Source: JALYGY01 sp963800975
Lineage (GTDB): Bacteria; Actinomycetota; Rubrobacteria; Rubrobacterales; Rubrobacteraceae
Assembly (NCBI GenBank): GCA_963800975.1
Contig: CAWDDB010000002.1
Location: 124,001-188,000 of the forward strand
DNA: 64,000 nucleotides
Reading direction: 5' to 3'
The notes under the pieces are model-generated. The model made no database searches. It saw nothing but the letters and a program-made list of their open reading frames with translations, and was not told the origin of the DNA. The translations under genes were made by a program, and so were the position numbers. Below, one piece after another: positions 27,149 to 35,500 of this stretch (its first letter is position 1; every line of letters starts with the position of its first letter).

Positions 27149-28843
27149 TCATGCTTCGAAATCCACGGCCTTCCTGGTCAGATACCTGACGGCCAAGATC
27201 ACGGTGAAGGCGAAGCCCAGGACGAGTACGGAGAGCGCCACGGCGGCGTCTATGTTGGTCTGGAACTCGGCGAAGATGGCGAGCGGGATCGTCTGGGTCA
27301 CGCCGCGGAAGCTGCCCGCGAAGATCACCGTCGCCCCGAACTCACCGAGTGCACGCGCCCAAGCCATCACCGCGCCGGCGACAAGGGCCGGGAACGCCAG
27401 CGGTACCGTCACTCGGGTGAAGACGTCGAACCGGCCGGCCCCGTCCGCCATCGCCGCCTCCTCCACGTCGCGCCGCACTCCGGCGAACCCGATAGAGGCC
27501 TGACGCACGTAGAAGTGAGCGGCCACGAAGACCTCGGCGATCACAACGGCGGCGGTGGTGAAGCTGAGGGTTATCCCGAATACGTTCAGGTACTCGCCGA
27601 CGAGGCCGAAGCGCCCGAAGGTAAGCAACAACGCGATGCCAGCCGCTGACGGCGGCAACACAGCCGGTATATCCACCAGGGCATCCACAAGCCGCTTACC
27701 GCGGAAATCCGACCGGGCCAGGACGTAGGCGGCGGGCGTCCCGACGAAGATGACGATGCACATCGAGATCGCGGTGGTCCTCATGCTCAGGAGCAGGGCG
27801 TCCCGCGCCACGGGAGAGGCCATGGCCCGCCAGGAGTCCTCGCTTATCGTCCAGAGCACGAGGCTTATGATGGGCAGACTTATAAATCCCACCACAAGCC
27901 CCAGGGCAACGATCGCCAACCCGGAGTAGACGCTATCGCCCTCGGGAGTCCGCGCCGGACGCTTGTCTTTGCCCCCTCTCACGACGGCGGGCTCGAAGCC
28001 CCACTTCTCCAGCAGGCGCTGGCCTTCCTCGCTTGTCACGAGGTCGACCCACTCCTGCGCCAGGTCCGGATCCTCGGCGTCCTTAAGGGTGGCGATCGGG
28101 TAGGTGGCGATTATGTTCAGGTCCGGCGGTATCGTGATGACCTCGACCTTGTCGCGGATGTCGGGCGTGTAGTCGCTGGCGTAGCCGAAGGTGGCGTCCG
28201 CGTCCCCCACGACCACCCTGTTGACCGAGGCCCGCACGTCGGACTCCCGCGACACCACGTTCGCGAGCACGTCCTTCTTGAAGTTGGGCCCGTACTCTTT
28301 GTTGGCTTTGCCAAGTATCTCCAGGGCGTAGTCGGCCGCCGGCACGCCATCCTCGGCCAGAACGAGCTTGACCCCAGGCTTCGCGACGTCCTCGAAGCTC
28401 TGTATGTTGGCGGGGTTGTCTTTGGGGACCATGACTACCTCGCGGTTCCTGGCGAAGATCTTGGGCTCCCCGGCGACCAGGTCGTCCTGCACGGCGGTGT
28501 CCATCTCCTCCTCAGCGGCGGAGGCGAATACGTCGGCCGGCGCGCCCTGTTGGATCTGGGTCAGCAAGGTCGAACTCGATTCAAAGCTCTGGCGAACCTC
28601 GACACCCTCGTTCTGCTCCTCGAAGTCCACCGCCAGCGCCCCGAAGGCGTCCGTGAGCGAGGACGCCGCAAGCACCGTCAACGTGTCGCCGCCTCCGCCG
28701 CCACTCCCGCCGCCGCTCCCTGCCCCTTCGCCCTGTCCGCCTTCATCTCCGCCGCCCGCGCTTCCCCCGCCGCACGACACCAGAACGAGCATCGTCAAGA
28801 GGACCGACGCAAGCGCCGCGGACCGCGATCGGATCGAAGCCAT
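27149..28843 (-). CDS. Fused molybdate-binding lipoprotein and permease (ModA-ModB)
   Basis: A 564-residue fusion. Residues 1-~25 are a lipoprotein signal with lipobox LVSC; a Gly/Ser-rich linker follows. Residues ~40-270 are ModA (LTVLAASSLTDAFGALA, DVFASAAEEEMD, VLAEDGVPAADYA). Residues ~290-560 are a ModB-type permease with membrane helices and the ATPase-contact (EAA) loop EEAAMADGAGRFDVFTRVTVPLAFP. It would import molybdate, the metal of the neighbouring CODHs. ModA and ModB are normally separate genes. No ModC ATPase is in the window. ATG 28843 is chosen because it gives a clean signal peptide; ATG 28882 is an alternative. Confidence 0.9.
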   Translation of the reverse strand: MASIRSRSAALASVLLTMLVLVSCGGGSAGGGDEGGQGEGAGSGGGSGGGGGDTLTVLAASSLTDAFGALAVDFEEQNEGVEVRQSFESSSTLLTQIQQGAPADVFASAAEEEMDTAVQDDLVAGEPKIFARNREVVMVPKDNPANIQSFEDVAKPGVKLVLAEDGVPAADYALEILGKANKEYGPNFKKDVLANVVSRESDVRASVNRVVVGDADATFGYASDYTPDIRDKVEVITIPPDLNIIATYPIATLKDAEDPDLAQEWVDLVTSEEGQRLLEKWGFEPAVVRGGKDKRPARTPEGDSVYSGLAIVALGLVVGFISLPIISLVLWTISEDSWRAMASPVARDALLLSMRTTAISMCIVIFVGTPAAYVLARSDFRGKRLVDALVDIPAVLPPSAAGIALLLTFGRFGLVGEYLNVFGITLSFTTAAVVIAEVFVAAHFYVRQASIGFAGVRRDVEEAAMADGAGRFDVFTRVTVPLAFPALVAGAVMAWARALGEFGATVIFAGSFRGVTQTIPLAIFAEFQTNIDAAVALSVLVLGFAFTVILAVRYLTRKAVDFEA

Positions 28844-28933
28844 CCCCAACCCCCTGTCTGAGACTTTTTGCACGACACCCATAAGACACTGGGCGCAAGC
28901 CCCCATACTAGGGAACGCAATGACCGGGGTCTT

Positions 28934-28948
28934 TGTGCAATTTGCACA
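28934..28948. promoter_or_regulatory. Perfect palindrome in the modAB/GAF divergent region
   Basis: TGTGCAATTTGCACA is a 15-base perfect palindrome about 90 bases upstream of the modAB start and 130 bases upstream of the GAF gene. The half-site TTTGCAC recurs at 28866-28872. It is a candidate operator; the regulator is unknown. Confidence 0.5.
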
Positions 28949-29075
28949 GAATTCTCGGTCACGGCGCCGCCCGCCCCGCCGGCGTTCCAGGACGCGAACG
29001 GGGCACCGGGGTCGCGGCCGCCGGGCAAATGGTATCGTCACTTGGCCGCGTGCGAACCTCGGAGAGGAGCTCCCG

Positions 29076-29555
29076 ATGAGCGAGAAGACGAACGTGCTGA
29101 GCCAGGATCTCAGGACCCGGATAGAGGGCCTGATGGACTCAGACGCGTCCGACGAGGAGGCGCTGAACGAGGCGGTGCGGCTGGTGCACGACGCGCGGCC
29201 TCTGTGGGACTGGAGCGGCATCTACCTGTTGGCGAACGGGGCGCTGGTGCTGGGGCCGAAGATCGCCCCCGCCGACCACGCGCGCATCGAGGTCGGCGAG
29301 GGCGTCTGCGGCACCGCGGTCTCCGAGGAGAGAAACCAGATCGTCGAAGACGTGCGCGAGGTCGACAACTACCTGGCCTGCTCCATCCACACCCGCTCGG
29401 AGATCGTGGTACTGATCCGGGACAACGGCAGGATCGTCGGCGAGTTCGATATCGACTCCGACACGGTCGGGGCGTTCACCGCAGAGGACGAGGCGCTGCT
29501 GGAGGAGGTCGCGAGGCTCGTCGCCCCGCGCGTCGCCGCGCTAGCCCGCTCCTAG
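29076..29555 (+). CDS. GAF domain protein related to free-methionine-(R)-sulfoxide reductase
   Basis: A 159-residue single GAF domain protein. The order SGIYLL, VGEGVCGTAV, DNYLACSIHTRSEIVV and GEFDIDSDT matches the fRMsr family. Of the three fRMsr cysteines, the ones in GVCG and LACSIHTRSEI are present; the cysteine normally ~10 residues before GVCG is replaced in DHARIEVGEG. The catalytic cysteine is therefore retained with one resolving cysteine. It would reduce free Met-R-sulfoxide in the cytoplasm, or act as a small-molecule sensor. ATG 29076 follows GGAGAGGAG. Confidence 0.8.
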   Translation: MSEKTNVLSQDLRTRIEGLMDSDASDEEALNEAVRLVHDARPLWDWSGIYLLANGALVLGPKIAPADHARIEVGEGVCGTAVSEERNQIVEDVREVDNYLACSIHTRSEIVVLIRDNGRIVGEFDIDSDTVGAFTAEDEALLEEVARLVAPRVAALARS

Positions 29556-29568
29556 CACCCGTGGCCTC

Positions 29569-30306
29569 TCAGCCAGGTACGGTCAGCTCGTTGTAGTGGC
29601 GGTAGCGTTCGGGATGGAAGAAGGCTCGCACCATCTCGACCGGCGCGTCTCCGGCCACGTAGGTGACGCGCCGAATCTCCAGAACCGGCGTCCCAGGCTC
29701 GATCTCTAGCAGTTCCGCCGCCTCGGCGGGAACGGGGGAGGCCTCGATCCACTGCTGCGCCCGGCTGACCCGGTGTCCCGTTGTCTTCTCGAGTAGTCGG
29801 TGCAGCGAGACGGCCCCGTAATCCGCGTCGAGCAGCGCCGGAAAGCGCTCGACCGGCAGGAACGAATCGCACACGAAGACCGGAAGGTCGTCCGCCAGCC
29901 GCAGCCGCCGCACGCTGAGCACCCGATCCCCCGGCTCTATCTCCAGCCGCGCCGCCGTCTCGTCGTCCGCTACGGTCTCCTCGCGCGAGATCAAACGCGC
30001 CCCCGGACGGTACCCCCAGCGTTCGATCTCCTCGGAGAAGCTGTGCAGGTAGGCTAGGTTCGACCTCAGTCTCGGGCTCGCCAGAAACGTCCCGCGACCC
30101 GGCTCCCGACGCACCAACCCCTCGCGCCTCAACTCGTCCAATGCCCGCCGCGCCGTGGTGCGGCTCACCCCGTAGTCCCTGACCAGGTCCGCCTCGCTCG
30201 GTAGCCGCTCTCCGATGCCGATGCGGCCAGACTCAATGCGCGCCCGCAGGTCCTGCAGGATCTGGTAGTAGAGCGTCCCCGCACTCGACCGTGACAGATG
30301 CTTCAT
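29569..30306 (-). CDS. GntR-family (HutC subfamily) transcriptional regulator
   Basis: A 245-residue regulator. The winged HTH occupies residues ~10-75 (LYYQILQDLRARI, LPSEADLVRDYGVSRTTARRAL). The UTRA ligand domain follows (YRPGARLIS, GDRVLSVRRLRLADDLP, IEPGTPVLEIRRV). It is divergent from the alcohol dehydrogenase gene and is the best local candidate to bind the palindromic site at 30475-30498. Its own upstream region has two GTATCA words (30318 and 30341) that may be its autoregulatory site. Confidence 0.92.
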   Translation of the reverse strand: MKHLSRSSAGTLYYQILQDLRARIESGRIGIGERLPSEADLVRDYGVSRTTARRALDELRREGLVRREPGRGTFLASPRLRSNLAYLHSFSEEIERWGYRPGARLISREETVADDETAARLEIEPGDRVLSVRRLRLADDLPVFVCDSFLPVERFPALLDADYGAVSLHRLLEKTTGHRVSRAQQWIEASPVPAEAAELLEIEPGTPVLEIRRVTYVAGDAPVEMVRAFFHPERYRHYNELTVPG

Positions 30307-30699
30307 GCGGCAAATGTAGTATCAAAGGATTGATGTGTCAAGTATCACAAACCTGTCTGCGGGTTCTCGCGAGACTGGTGTGGCGCCGTACGATCGTGCT
30401 ATAAAGCGCTTTCGCGCGGGTGGGTGGGGCCAGCCACAGCGTAGCCAGGGCGTGCGTGCTGGACGCTAGCCGCCGACTGTTATATTGTTATAACAGTCTC
30501 TGGGGAAAGGGTGGCCAGGAACACGGGCGGTCAGCGGCTCTGGGGCTATACGCACGCGAAGCGAACGGGGGTTGATAGCTAGCAGGGCTTTTAGGATAGC
30601 GTCGCTCCGTCTTGTCGGTGGGGACCGGAGGATGGGGCGTGGTGGTGGCGGGCGTCATGGGCGCCGCGTCGGGGAAACTTGTAGGAAGGAGTTCGCTTA
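30307..30699. promoter_or_regulatory. Control region between GntR regulator and alcohol dehydrogenase
   Basis: 393 bases without a convincing gene. It contains two GTATCA words near the GntR start, a TATAAA box (~30400) and the palindromic site at 30475-30498. A long (~200-base) leader follows before the alcohol dehydrogenase ATG, which has GGAAGGAG upstream. Confidence 0.6.
30475..30498 (+). promoter_or_regulatory. 24-bp inverted-repeat operator upstream of alcohol dehydrogenase
   Basis: Perfect 9-base arms GACTGTTAT and ATAACAGTC flank the hexamer ATTGTT. It matches the site upstream of the aldehyde dehydrogenase gene (23720-23743) at 19 of 24 positions. It lies 202 bases before the start codon. 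The symmetry fits a GntR-type dimer. Confidence 0.65.
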
Positions 30700-32064
30700 A
30701 TGGATACCTCCAGGATGTTCGAGTTCCCGATAAAGGAATTCTTCAAGCAGCCGCGGTCGCTGTGTGGGGCCGGTGCCTACGAGAACGCCGGGCCCGAGGC
30801 TGCGGCGATGGGGCTCAACCACGTCCTGTTCGTCACGTCGGGGCTCAAGGGAACGGGCATCATCGACGAGTGCAAGACCAACTTCGAGAACGCGGGCGTC
30901 TCGGTCACGGTCTACGACAAGGTCGAGTCCAACCCCAAGGACTACAACGTCATGGACGCCTACAAGGCGTTCGCCGACGGCGAATGCGACGGCTTCGTCT
31001 CCATCGGCGGCGGCAGCTCCCACGACACGACCAAGGGCGCGAGGGTGGTGGCGGCGCACGACGGCAGGAACGTCAACGAGTTCCAGGCCGTGAACGCCTC
31101 CGAGACGCTGGACAACCCGGCGCACATCGCGATCAACACCACGGTCGGGACGGGGTCCGAGACCACGCCGGCCTACGTGATCACGGACCTCTCTTCGCCT
31201 GACGCGCCGCACAAGTGGGTTGGCTTCGACCGGGCTGCCATCACGACGCTGGCGATCAACGACCCCGTGCTTTGCATGACCCAGCCGCCCGAGTACGTGG
31301 CCTACACTGGCTTCGACACCATGGCCCACGCCTCGGAGTGCTACGTCGGCCGGGTGCAGCACCCCTCGACGACCCCGGTTGCCCTGGCCGCCGTCACGCT
31401 GGTGCAGGAGAACCTGCGCGAGGCCACCTACAACCCCAAGAACTACCAGGCGATGGAGGGGATGGTCTGGGCGCAGTACATGGCCGCGCAGGCGTTCTCG
31501 ACGGGCCTACTGGGCATCCTGCACTCGCTCTCGCACGCGGTCTGCGCGTACTACGATATCCACCACGGCCTGAACAACGGCGTCGGCCTGCCGAGGGTGT
31601 GGACGTACAACCAGCCGGCCGCCCCCGACAAGTACGCGGACATCGCGGTCGCGATGGGCGTGGACACGCGCAACATGAGCACCTTCCAGGCGGCCGACGC
31701 CGCGATCGAGGAGGTCATCCGGCTAGTCAAGGACTGCGGCTGCCCGGAGAGCTGGTCCCAGTCGTCCGAGTACCCGAAGACGCGGATGGGCAAGGGCTGG
31801 TACGAGGGCAAGACCACCTCGGCGATCGAGTCCGACGACGATGAGCTGCAGAAGATGGCCGAGCACATGATGGGCGACCTGTGTACGCCCGGCAACCCGC
31901 GCGACCTCACCGTCGAGGGCGCCAAGGAGGTCCTGCGCGACTGCATGTACGACGGGATGGACGTCAAGACGAGCAACGGCTACCGGCAGAACATCTGGGG
32001 CGCCGCCCCCGAGATGGGCCGCAGGACCCAGCAGGCCTCCTCAGAACGTCCCGGACCCAACTAG
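30700..32064 (+). CDS. Iron-containing alcohol dehydrogenase, NDMA-dependent methanol dehydrogenase type
   Basis: A 454-residue group III (iron-type) alcohol dehydrogenase. Signatures are SIGGGSSHDTTKG (nucleotide loop), INTTVGTGSETT, and the metal-binding histidines in HSLSHAVCAYYDIHHG. The N-terminus (FPIKEFFKQPRSLCGAGAYE) and the overall pattern resemble actinobacterial NDMA-dependent methanol dehydrogenases, which keep NADP(H) tightly bound. Methanol or short alcohols are likely substrates. A terminator hairpin follows, then a MoxR/VWA pair. Family assignment is secure; the NDMA type is inferred from resemblance. Confidence 0.88.
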   Translation: MDTSRMFEFPIKEFFKQPRSLCGAGAYENAGPEAAAMGLNHVLFVTSGLKGTGIIDECKTNFENAGVSVTVYDKVESNPKDYNVMDAYKAFADGECDGFVSIGGGSSHDTTKGARVVAAHDGRNVNEFQAVNASETLDNPAHIAINTTVGTGSETTPAYVITDLSSPDAPHKWVGFDRAAITTLAINDPVLCMTQPPEYVAYTGFDTMAHASECYVGRVQHPSTTPVALAAVTLVQENLREATYNPKNYQAMEGMVWAQYMAAQAFSTGLLGILHSLSHAVCAYYDIHHGLNNGVGLPRVWTYNQPAAPDKYADIAVAMGVDTRNMSTFQAADAAIEEVIRLVKDCGCPESWSQSSEYPKTRMGKGWYEGKTTSAIESDDDELQKMAEHMMGDLCTPGNPRDLTVEGAKEVLRDCMYDGMDVKTSNGYRQNIWGAAPEMGRRTQQASSERPGPN

Positions 32065-32099
32065 GCTGGCGACCCTCGACGAACAGGGGCGAACCAGCG

Positions 32100-32125
32100 G
32101 GGAGCGGGCCGCGCGGCCCGCTCCC
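32100..32125 (+). terminator. Terminator after alcohol dehydrogenase
   Basis: A near-perfect GC-rich hairpin (arms GGGAGCGGGCC / GGCCCGCTCCC) followed by GTTTCTTT. It lies 35 bases after the stop and would separate or attenuate transcription into the MoxR gene. Confidence 0.85.
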
Positions 32126-32183
32126 GTTTCTTTCAGACCAGATATCATTGGGACAGCCCATCTCATTCGCGAAAAGAGGCGTT

Positions 32184-33179
32184 TTGTTCGAGAGCATCGA
32201 AGAGGTCCAGGAGAGGCTCGCGGCGCAGGAGTACGTCTGCGACCGGCGGCTGGCCACGGTCGTCTACCTGGCCGTCAAGCTGGACAAACCCGTCCTCGTC
32301 GAGGGCCCGGCCGGCGTCGGAAAGACCGAGCTCGCGAAGGCCCTCGCCACCGCCACGGACCGGGCGCTCATCCGCCTGCAGTGCTACGAGGGGCTGGACG
32401 AGGCCAAGGCGCTCTACGAGTGGGAGTACGGCAAGCAGCTCCTCTACACGCAGGTGTTGCGGGAGAAGATCGGGGAGTTCGTCGGCCCGACGAAGGGCCT
32501 GCGAGAGGCCGCGGCCGCCCTGCGCGACCAAGAAGACGTGTTCTTCTCCGAGAACTTCCTGGTCGAGCGTCCCATCTTACAGGCCATAACCTCAGAGACG
32601 CCGCCCGTGCTCTTGCTGGACGAGATCGACCGCGCCGACGAGGAGTTCGAGGCGTTCCTGCTCGAGTTCCTGAGCGAATACCAGGTCTCGATCCCCGAGA
32701 TTGGGACCGTCAAGGCCGAGCATCCCCCCGTCGTCATCCTGACCTCCAACCGCACCCGCGAGCTCTCCGAGGCGCTCAAGCGCCGCTGCCTGCACCTCCA
32801 GCTCGACTACCCGAGCCCCGAGGTGGAGCTCGAGATAGTGCGCCTCAAGGCCCCCGGGGTCGGGGAGGCGCTGGCGAAGGAGCTTGTCGAGACCATCCAG
32901 TCCATGAGGACACTGGATCTCCGCAAGTCCCCGAGCATCGGGGAGACGTTGGATTGGGCGCGCTCCCTCGTGGTCCTCGGCGCGCCATCGCTGAACAAGG
33001 AGCTGATAGAAGAGACCCTCAGCGTCGTGGTCAAGTACGACCGCGACGCCGCCAAGGTGCTGGCGCACGTTGGCGGCGGCCAGGAGAGCAAGGATCTCGG
33101 CCAGAAGGAGCCCACGGGCGAGCACCAGCACGAGGGCATGTACGAGATGCACCGTAGCACCCACAAGCACACACACTAG
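32184..33179 (+). CDS. MoxR-family AAA+ ATPase (CoxD-like)
   Basis: A 331-residue AAA+ protein. Walker A is GPAGVGKT, Walker B is LLLDEID, and LTSNRTRE plus ALKRRC match the CoxD set. It is a paralogue of coxD at 18572, with an insertion (LREKIGEFVGPTKGLREAAAAL) and a His-rich tail (STHKHTH). TTG 32184 has GAGG 4-5 bases upstream. It precedes a VWA protein gene and follows the alcohol dehydrogenase, suggesting a metal or cofactor insertion chaperone for that enzyme (inference). Confidence 0.92.
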   Translation: MFESIEEVQERLAAQEYVCDRRLATVVYLAVKLDKPVLVEGPAGVGKTELAKALATATDRALIRLQCYEGLDEAKALYEWEYGKQLLYTQVLREKIGEFVGPTKGLREAAAALRDQEDVFFSENFLVERPILQAITSETPPVLLLDEIDRADEEFEAFLLEFLSEYQVSIPEIGTVKAEHPPVVILTSNRTRELSEALKRRCLHLQLDYPSPEVELEIVRLKAPGVGEALAKELVETIQSMRTLDLRKSPSIGETLDWARSLVVLGAPSLNKELIEETLSVVVKYDRDAAKVLAHVGGGQESKDLGQKEPTGEHQHEGMYEMHRSTHKHTH

Positions 33180-33185
33180 CGGCTC

Positions 33186-34712
33186 GTGGACACCGTAGTA
33201 AACGACTTCGTGCAGGTGTTGAGGCGTCATCAGCTCAGGGTGTCTCCGGCCGAGAGCCTCGACGCTTTGCGTGCGCTCGAGCAGACCGGCCTCGGGGACC
33301 GCGGGGTGGTGCGCGACACCTTGAGAACCACCCTGATCAAGAACCTGGACGACATCGAGTCCTTCGACAGGCTCTTCGACCTGTATTTCAGCCTGCGGCC
33401 GGTGGCAGAGAAGCCGCAGGCCGAGCTGAATTTGCACGGCCACGATCACGACCACGGCCAGCCGACGAGCATGGAGTTTGGCGAGGACGCCGAGGGTCAG
33501 GCGCCAGACTCGGAGGAACACAGCCACGAGGACAGCGAGAACACGGAGTTCCGCCGCTTCTTCGACGAGGAGCGGATGCGTCCCTCGGACGACATCCACG
33601 GCGAGGCGGACAAGATGCGCCTCTCGATGTTCTCTCAGGAGTTGATCCTGAACCGCAAGCCGGGCGCCCTGGACCAGGCTATGCAGCGCATCACGCACCA
33701 GCTCAAGCTGCGCCGGGCCCGCGGCATGTTCAGCCCCGGCGACCTGGTCTCGCACGGCGACGGCGGCCAGGAGCTGCCGCTCGACGTCTCCGCCGCCGAC
33801 CTGCAGGGCCTAGTGGACCACCTGCACGAGATGGAAGTGGACGAGGATCTCGTCCGCCAGCTCGAGGAGCAGAGCGAGGAGATCCTGCGCGGCTTGCCAC
33901 AGCTGATCGAGCAGATGATCGAACGCCAGAAGAAGCTCGAAAAGAAGAAGGACGACTCGGCCCTCATGCGCCGTTCGCTGCGCAAGATCTTCGAGTTCTC
34001 CCCCGCCGAGCAACGCGAGACGGAGGCGGCGATCCGTCGCATAGCGCGCCAGATCCACGGGGCCAAGACCCGCCGCCTGCGTCAGGACCGCACCGGGCAC
34101 ATCAGCGTGCCCCACACCCTGCGCCGCAACGTCCGCTACGATGGCGTGCCCTTCGATCCCGTCCTGCGGCGCCACCACGAGAAGCGCCCACGTGTCGCAA
34201 TGTTATGCGATGTTAGTCTAAGCACCAGGAACCTGAGCCGGTTCTGGCTGCACATGGTCTACCAGATGCAGAACCTGTTCTCCAAGGTGCGGACGTTCGT
34301 CTTCGTGGCGGATGTGGCCGAGGTGACGCAGGTGTTCGAGGAGAGCAGCATGGACCGGGCGGTCGAGCAGATCTTCTCCGGGCGCATCATAGACGCCGAC
34401 GTGAACAGCGACTTCGGCGCGGCGGTGGAGCAGTTCAAGAACCGCTACCTACCGACCATAAACCACCGCACGACCGTCGTCATCCTGGGCGACGGCCGCA
34501 ACAACGGCAAGGCCCCGAACGCGGGCGCCCTCGAGGACATCACGCACCACGCGCGGCAGACGATCTGGATAACCCCGGAACCGCGGTGGGGCTGGTCCCT
34601 CGGCTCCTGCGACATGCCCCTCTACGAGCCCCTGTGCGACCGCGTCGAGGTCGTACGCACCGTGGATCAACTCGCAGGCGTGGCCGAAGAGCTGGTTCAG
34701 AGCCGGGCGTGA
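33186..34712 (+). CDS. VWA domain protein, partner of the MoxR ATPase
   Basis: A 508-residue protein. The N-terminal ~75 residues resemble CoxE (FVQVLRRHQLRVSPAESLDAL). A His/Asp/Glu-rich stretch (HGHDHDHG, EEHSHEDSE) covers residues 84-120. A central charged coiled region (QMIERQKKLEKKK) precedes the VWA domain, whose MIDAS reads DVSLST (342-347), a conserved DxSxS. MoxR/VWA pairs act as chaperones that remodel client enzymes. The GTG start is 6 bases after the MoxR stop; the stop overlaps the NUDIX gene. Confidence 0.88.
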   Translation: MDTVVNDFVQVLRRHQLRVSPAESLDALRALEQTGLGDRGVVRDTLRTTLIKNLDDIESFDRLFDLYFSLRPVAEKPQAELNLHGHDHDHGQPTSMEFGEDAEGQAPDSEEHSHEDSENTEFRRFFDEERMRPSDDIHGEADKMRLSMFSQELILNRKPGALDQAMQRITHQLKLRRARGMFSPGDLVSHGDGGQELPLDVSAADLQGLVDHLHEMEVDEDLVRQLEEQSEEILRGLPQLIEQMIERQKKLEKKKDDSALMRRSLRKIFEFSPAEQRETEAAIRRIARQIHGAKTRRLRQDRTGHISVPHTLRRNVRYDGVPFDPVLRRHHEKRPRVAMLCDVSLSTRNLSRFWLHMVYQMQNLFSKVRTFVFVADVAEVTQVFEESSMDRAVEQIFSGRIIDADVNSDFGAAVEQFKNRYLPTINHRTTVVILGDGRNNGKAPNAGALEDITHHARQTIWITPEPRWGWSLGSCDMPLYEPLCDRVEVVRTVDQLAGVAEELVQSRA

Positions 34713-35248
34713 GCGCCCACTCCGAAGCGGTCCCCTTCTCTCCCACCGAACCGTTCAGGTTCTGTCCGGCGGACGGGACCAGACTGTCGGATCCGCGTCC
34801 GAGCGGCGGCGTTAGCTGTCCCTCGTGCGGCCGGTCCTGGTACCGCAACCCGGTTCCGGCGGTCGGGGCCGTGATCGTGGAGGACGGCAGGGCGCTCGTG
34901 ACCGTCCGCGGCCGCGAACCCGAGAAGGGCCGCCTGGACCTGCCCGGCGGCTTCCTGGAGCTCGGGGAGCAACCGGCGGACGGGCTGGCCCGCGAGGCTC
35001 GCGAGGAGCTCGGGGTCGACCTGAGCATCGACGAGACGCCTGTGCTGTTTGCTCCCCACACCTACGGCTTGGGTGGCGTCTGGGTGCTCGCCATCGGCTT
35101 CCGGGCGACGATCGTGGCCGGCGAGCCCACCCCGACGGACGACGTGGCCGGGATACGGTGGGTCTCGTCGCAGGACCTGGACGCCGCGGACTTCGCCTGG
35201 GAGCACGACCGCCGGTTCGTGCGCAGGGCGCTCGAAGAAGAGGCGTGA
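34709..35248 (+). CDS. NUDIX hydrolase with N-terminal zinc ribbon
   Basis: A 179-residue protein. The NUDIX box GGFLELGEQPADGLAREAREELGV matches Gx5Ex7REUxEExGU (spans ~residues 83-106). Upstream, CPADGTRL and CPSCGRSW form a four-cysteine zinc ribbon followed by YRNPVPAVGAVI, an arrangement typical of NADH-pyrophosphatase-like and related hydrolases. It would cleave a nucleoside diphosphate linked to another group. GTG 34709 overlaps the VWA stop by 4 bases. Confidence 0.87.
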   Translation: MSAHSEAVPFSPTEPFRFCPADGTRLSDPRPSGGVSCPSCGRSWYRNPVPAVGAVIVEDGRALVTVRGREPEKGRLDLPGGFLELGEQPADGLAREAREELGVDLSIDETPVLFAPHTYGLGGVWVLAIGFRATIVAGEPTPTDDVAGIRWVSSQDLDAADFAWEHDRRFVRRALEEEA

Positions 35249-35324
35249 TGGTCACCACGGGTAGCCGACCGGCCTGAGCAATTCGTTCGTGTCCAGCCAT
35301 GCGTTTTCGAAAGAGGTAGAGCAC

Positions 35325-35442
35325 GTGCCGAAGTACGTGATCGAGCGCGAGGTCCCCGGGGCGGGGAGCACGCCGAGAAGGGCGTCTTCCCCGCGTCTCG
35401 GAGATCAGGGCGACGATCGACCCTGCCACCGCGGAAGCTTGA
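35325..35442 (+). pseudogene. DUF4242 family remnant with internal deletion
   Basis: GTG 35325 begins PKYVIEREVPGAG, the N-terminus of DUF4242 proteins. After only ~14 codons the sequence jumps, in another frame, to EHAEKGVFPAS, then in a third frame to ISEIRATIDPATAEA and a stop at 35440-35442; these are C-terminal DUF4242 segments. About 45-55 central residues appear deleted, with a further small deletion near 35395. The gene cannot make a family-length (~90 aa) protein. The call rests on my recognition of the family pattern. Confidence 0.65.
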
Positions 35443-35500
35443 AGCCGCGCACCGCAGGGATACTTATCTCATCGCTGTGATGCGCCTCAACGGAGGCAGG

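Noticed and set aside
29139..29390. Minus-strand open frame in the GAF gene
   Set aside because: Antisense to a clear GAF-domain gene; no ribosome site or family pattern.
30612..31202. Plus-strand frame starting before the alcohol dehydrogenase
   Set aside because: Out-of-frame overlap with the dehydrogenase; Arg/Gly-rich product without motifs.
24013..33179. Metabolic gene island acquired on a mobile element
   Set aside because: No integrase, transposase, tRNA junction or direct repeat ends were seen; codon and base use look like the surroundings.
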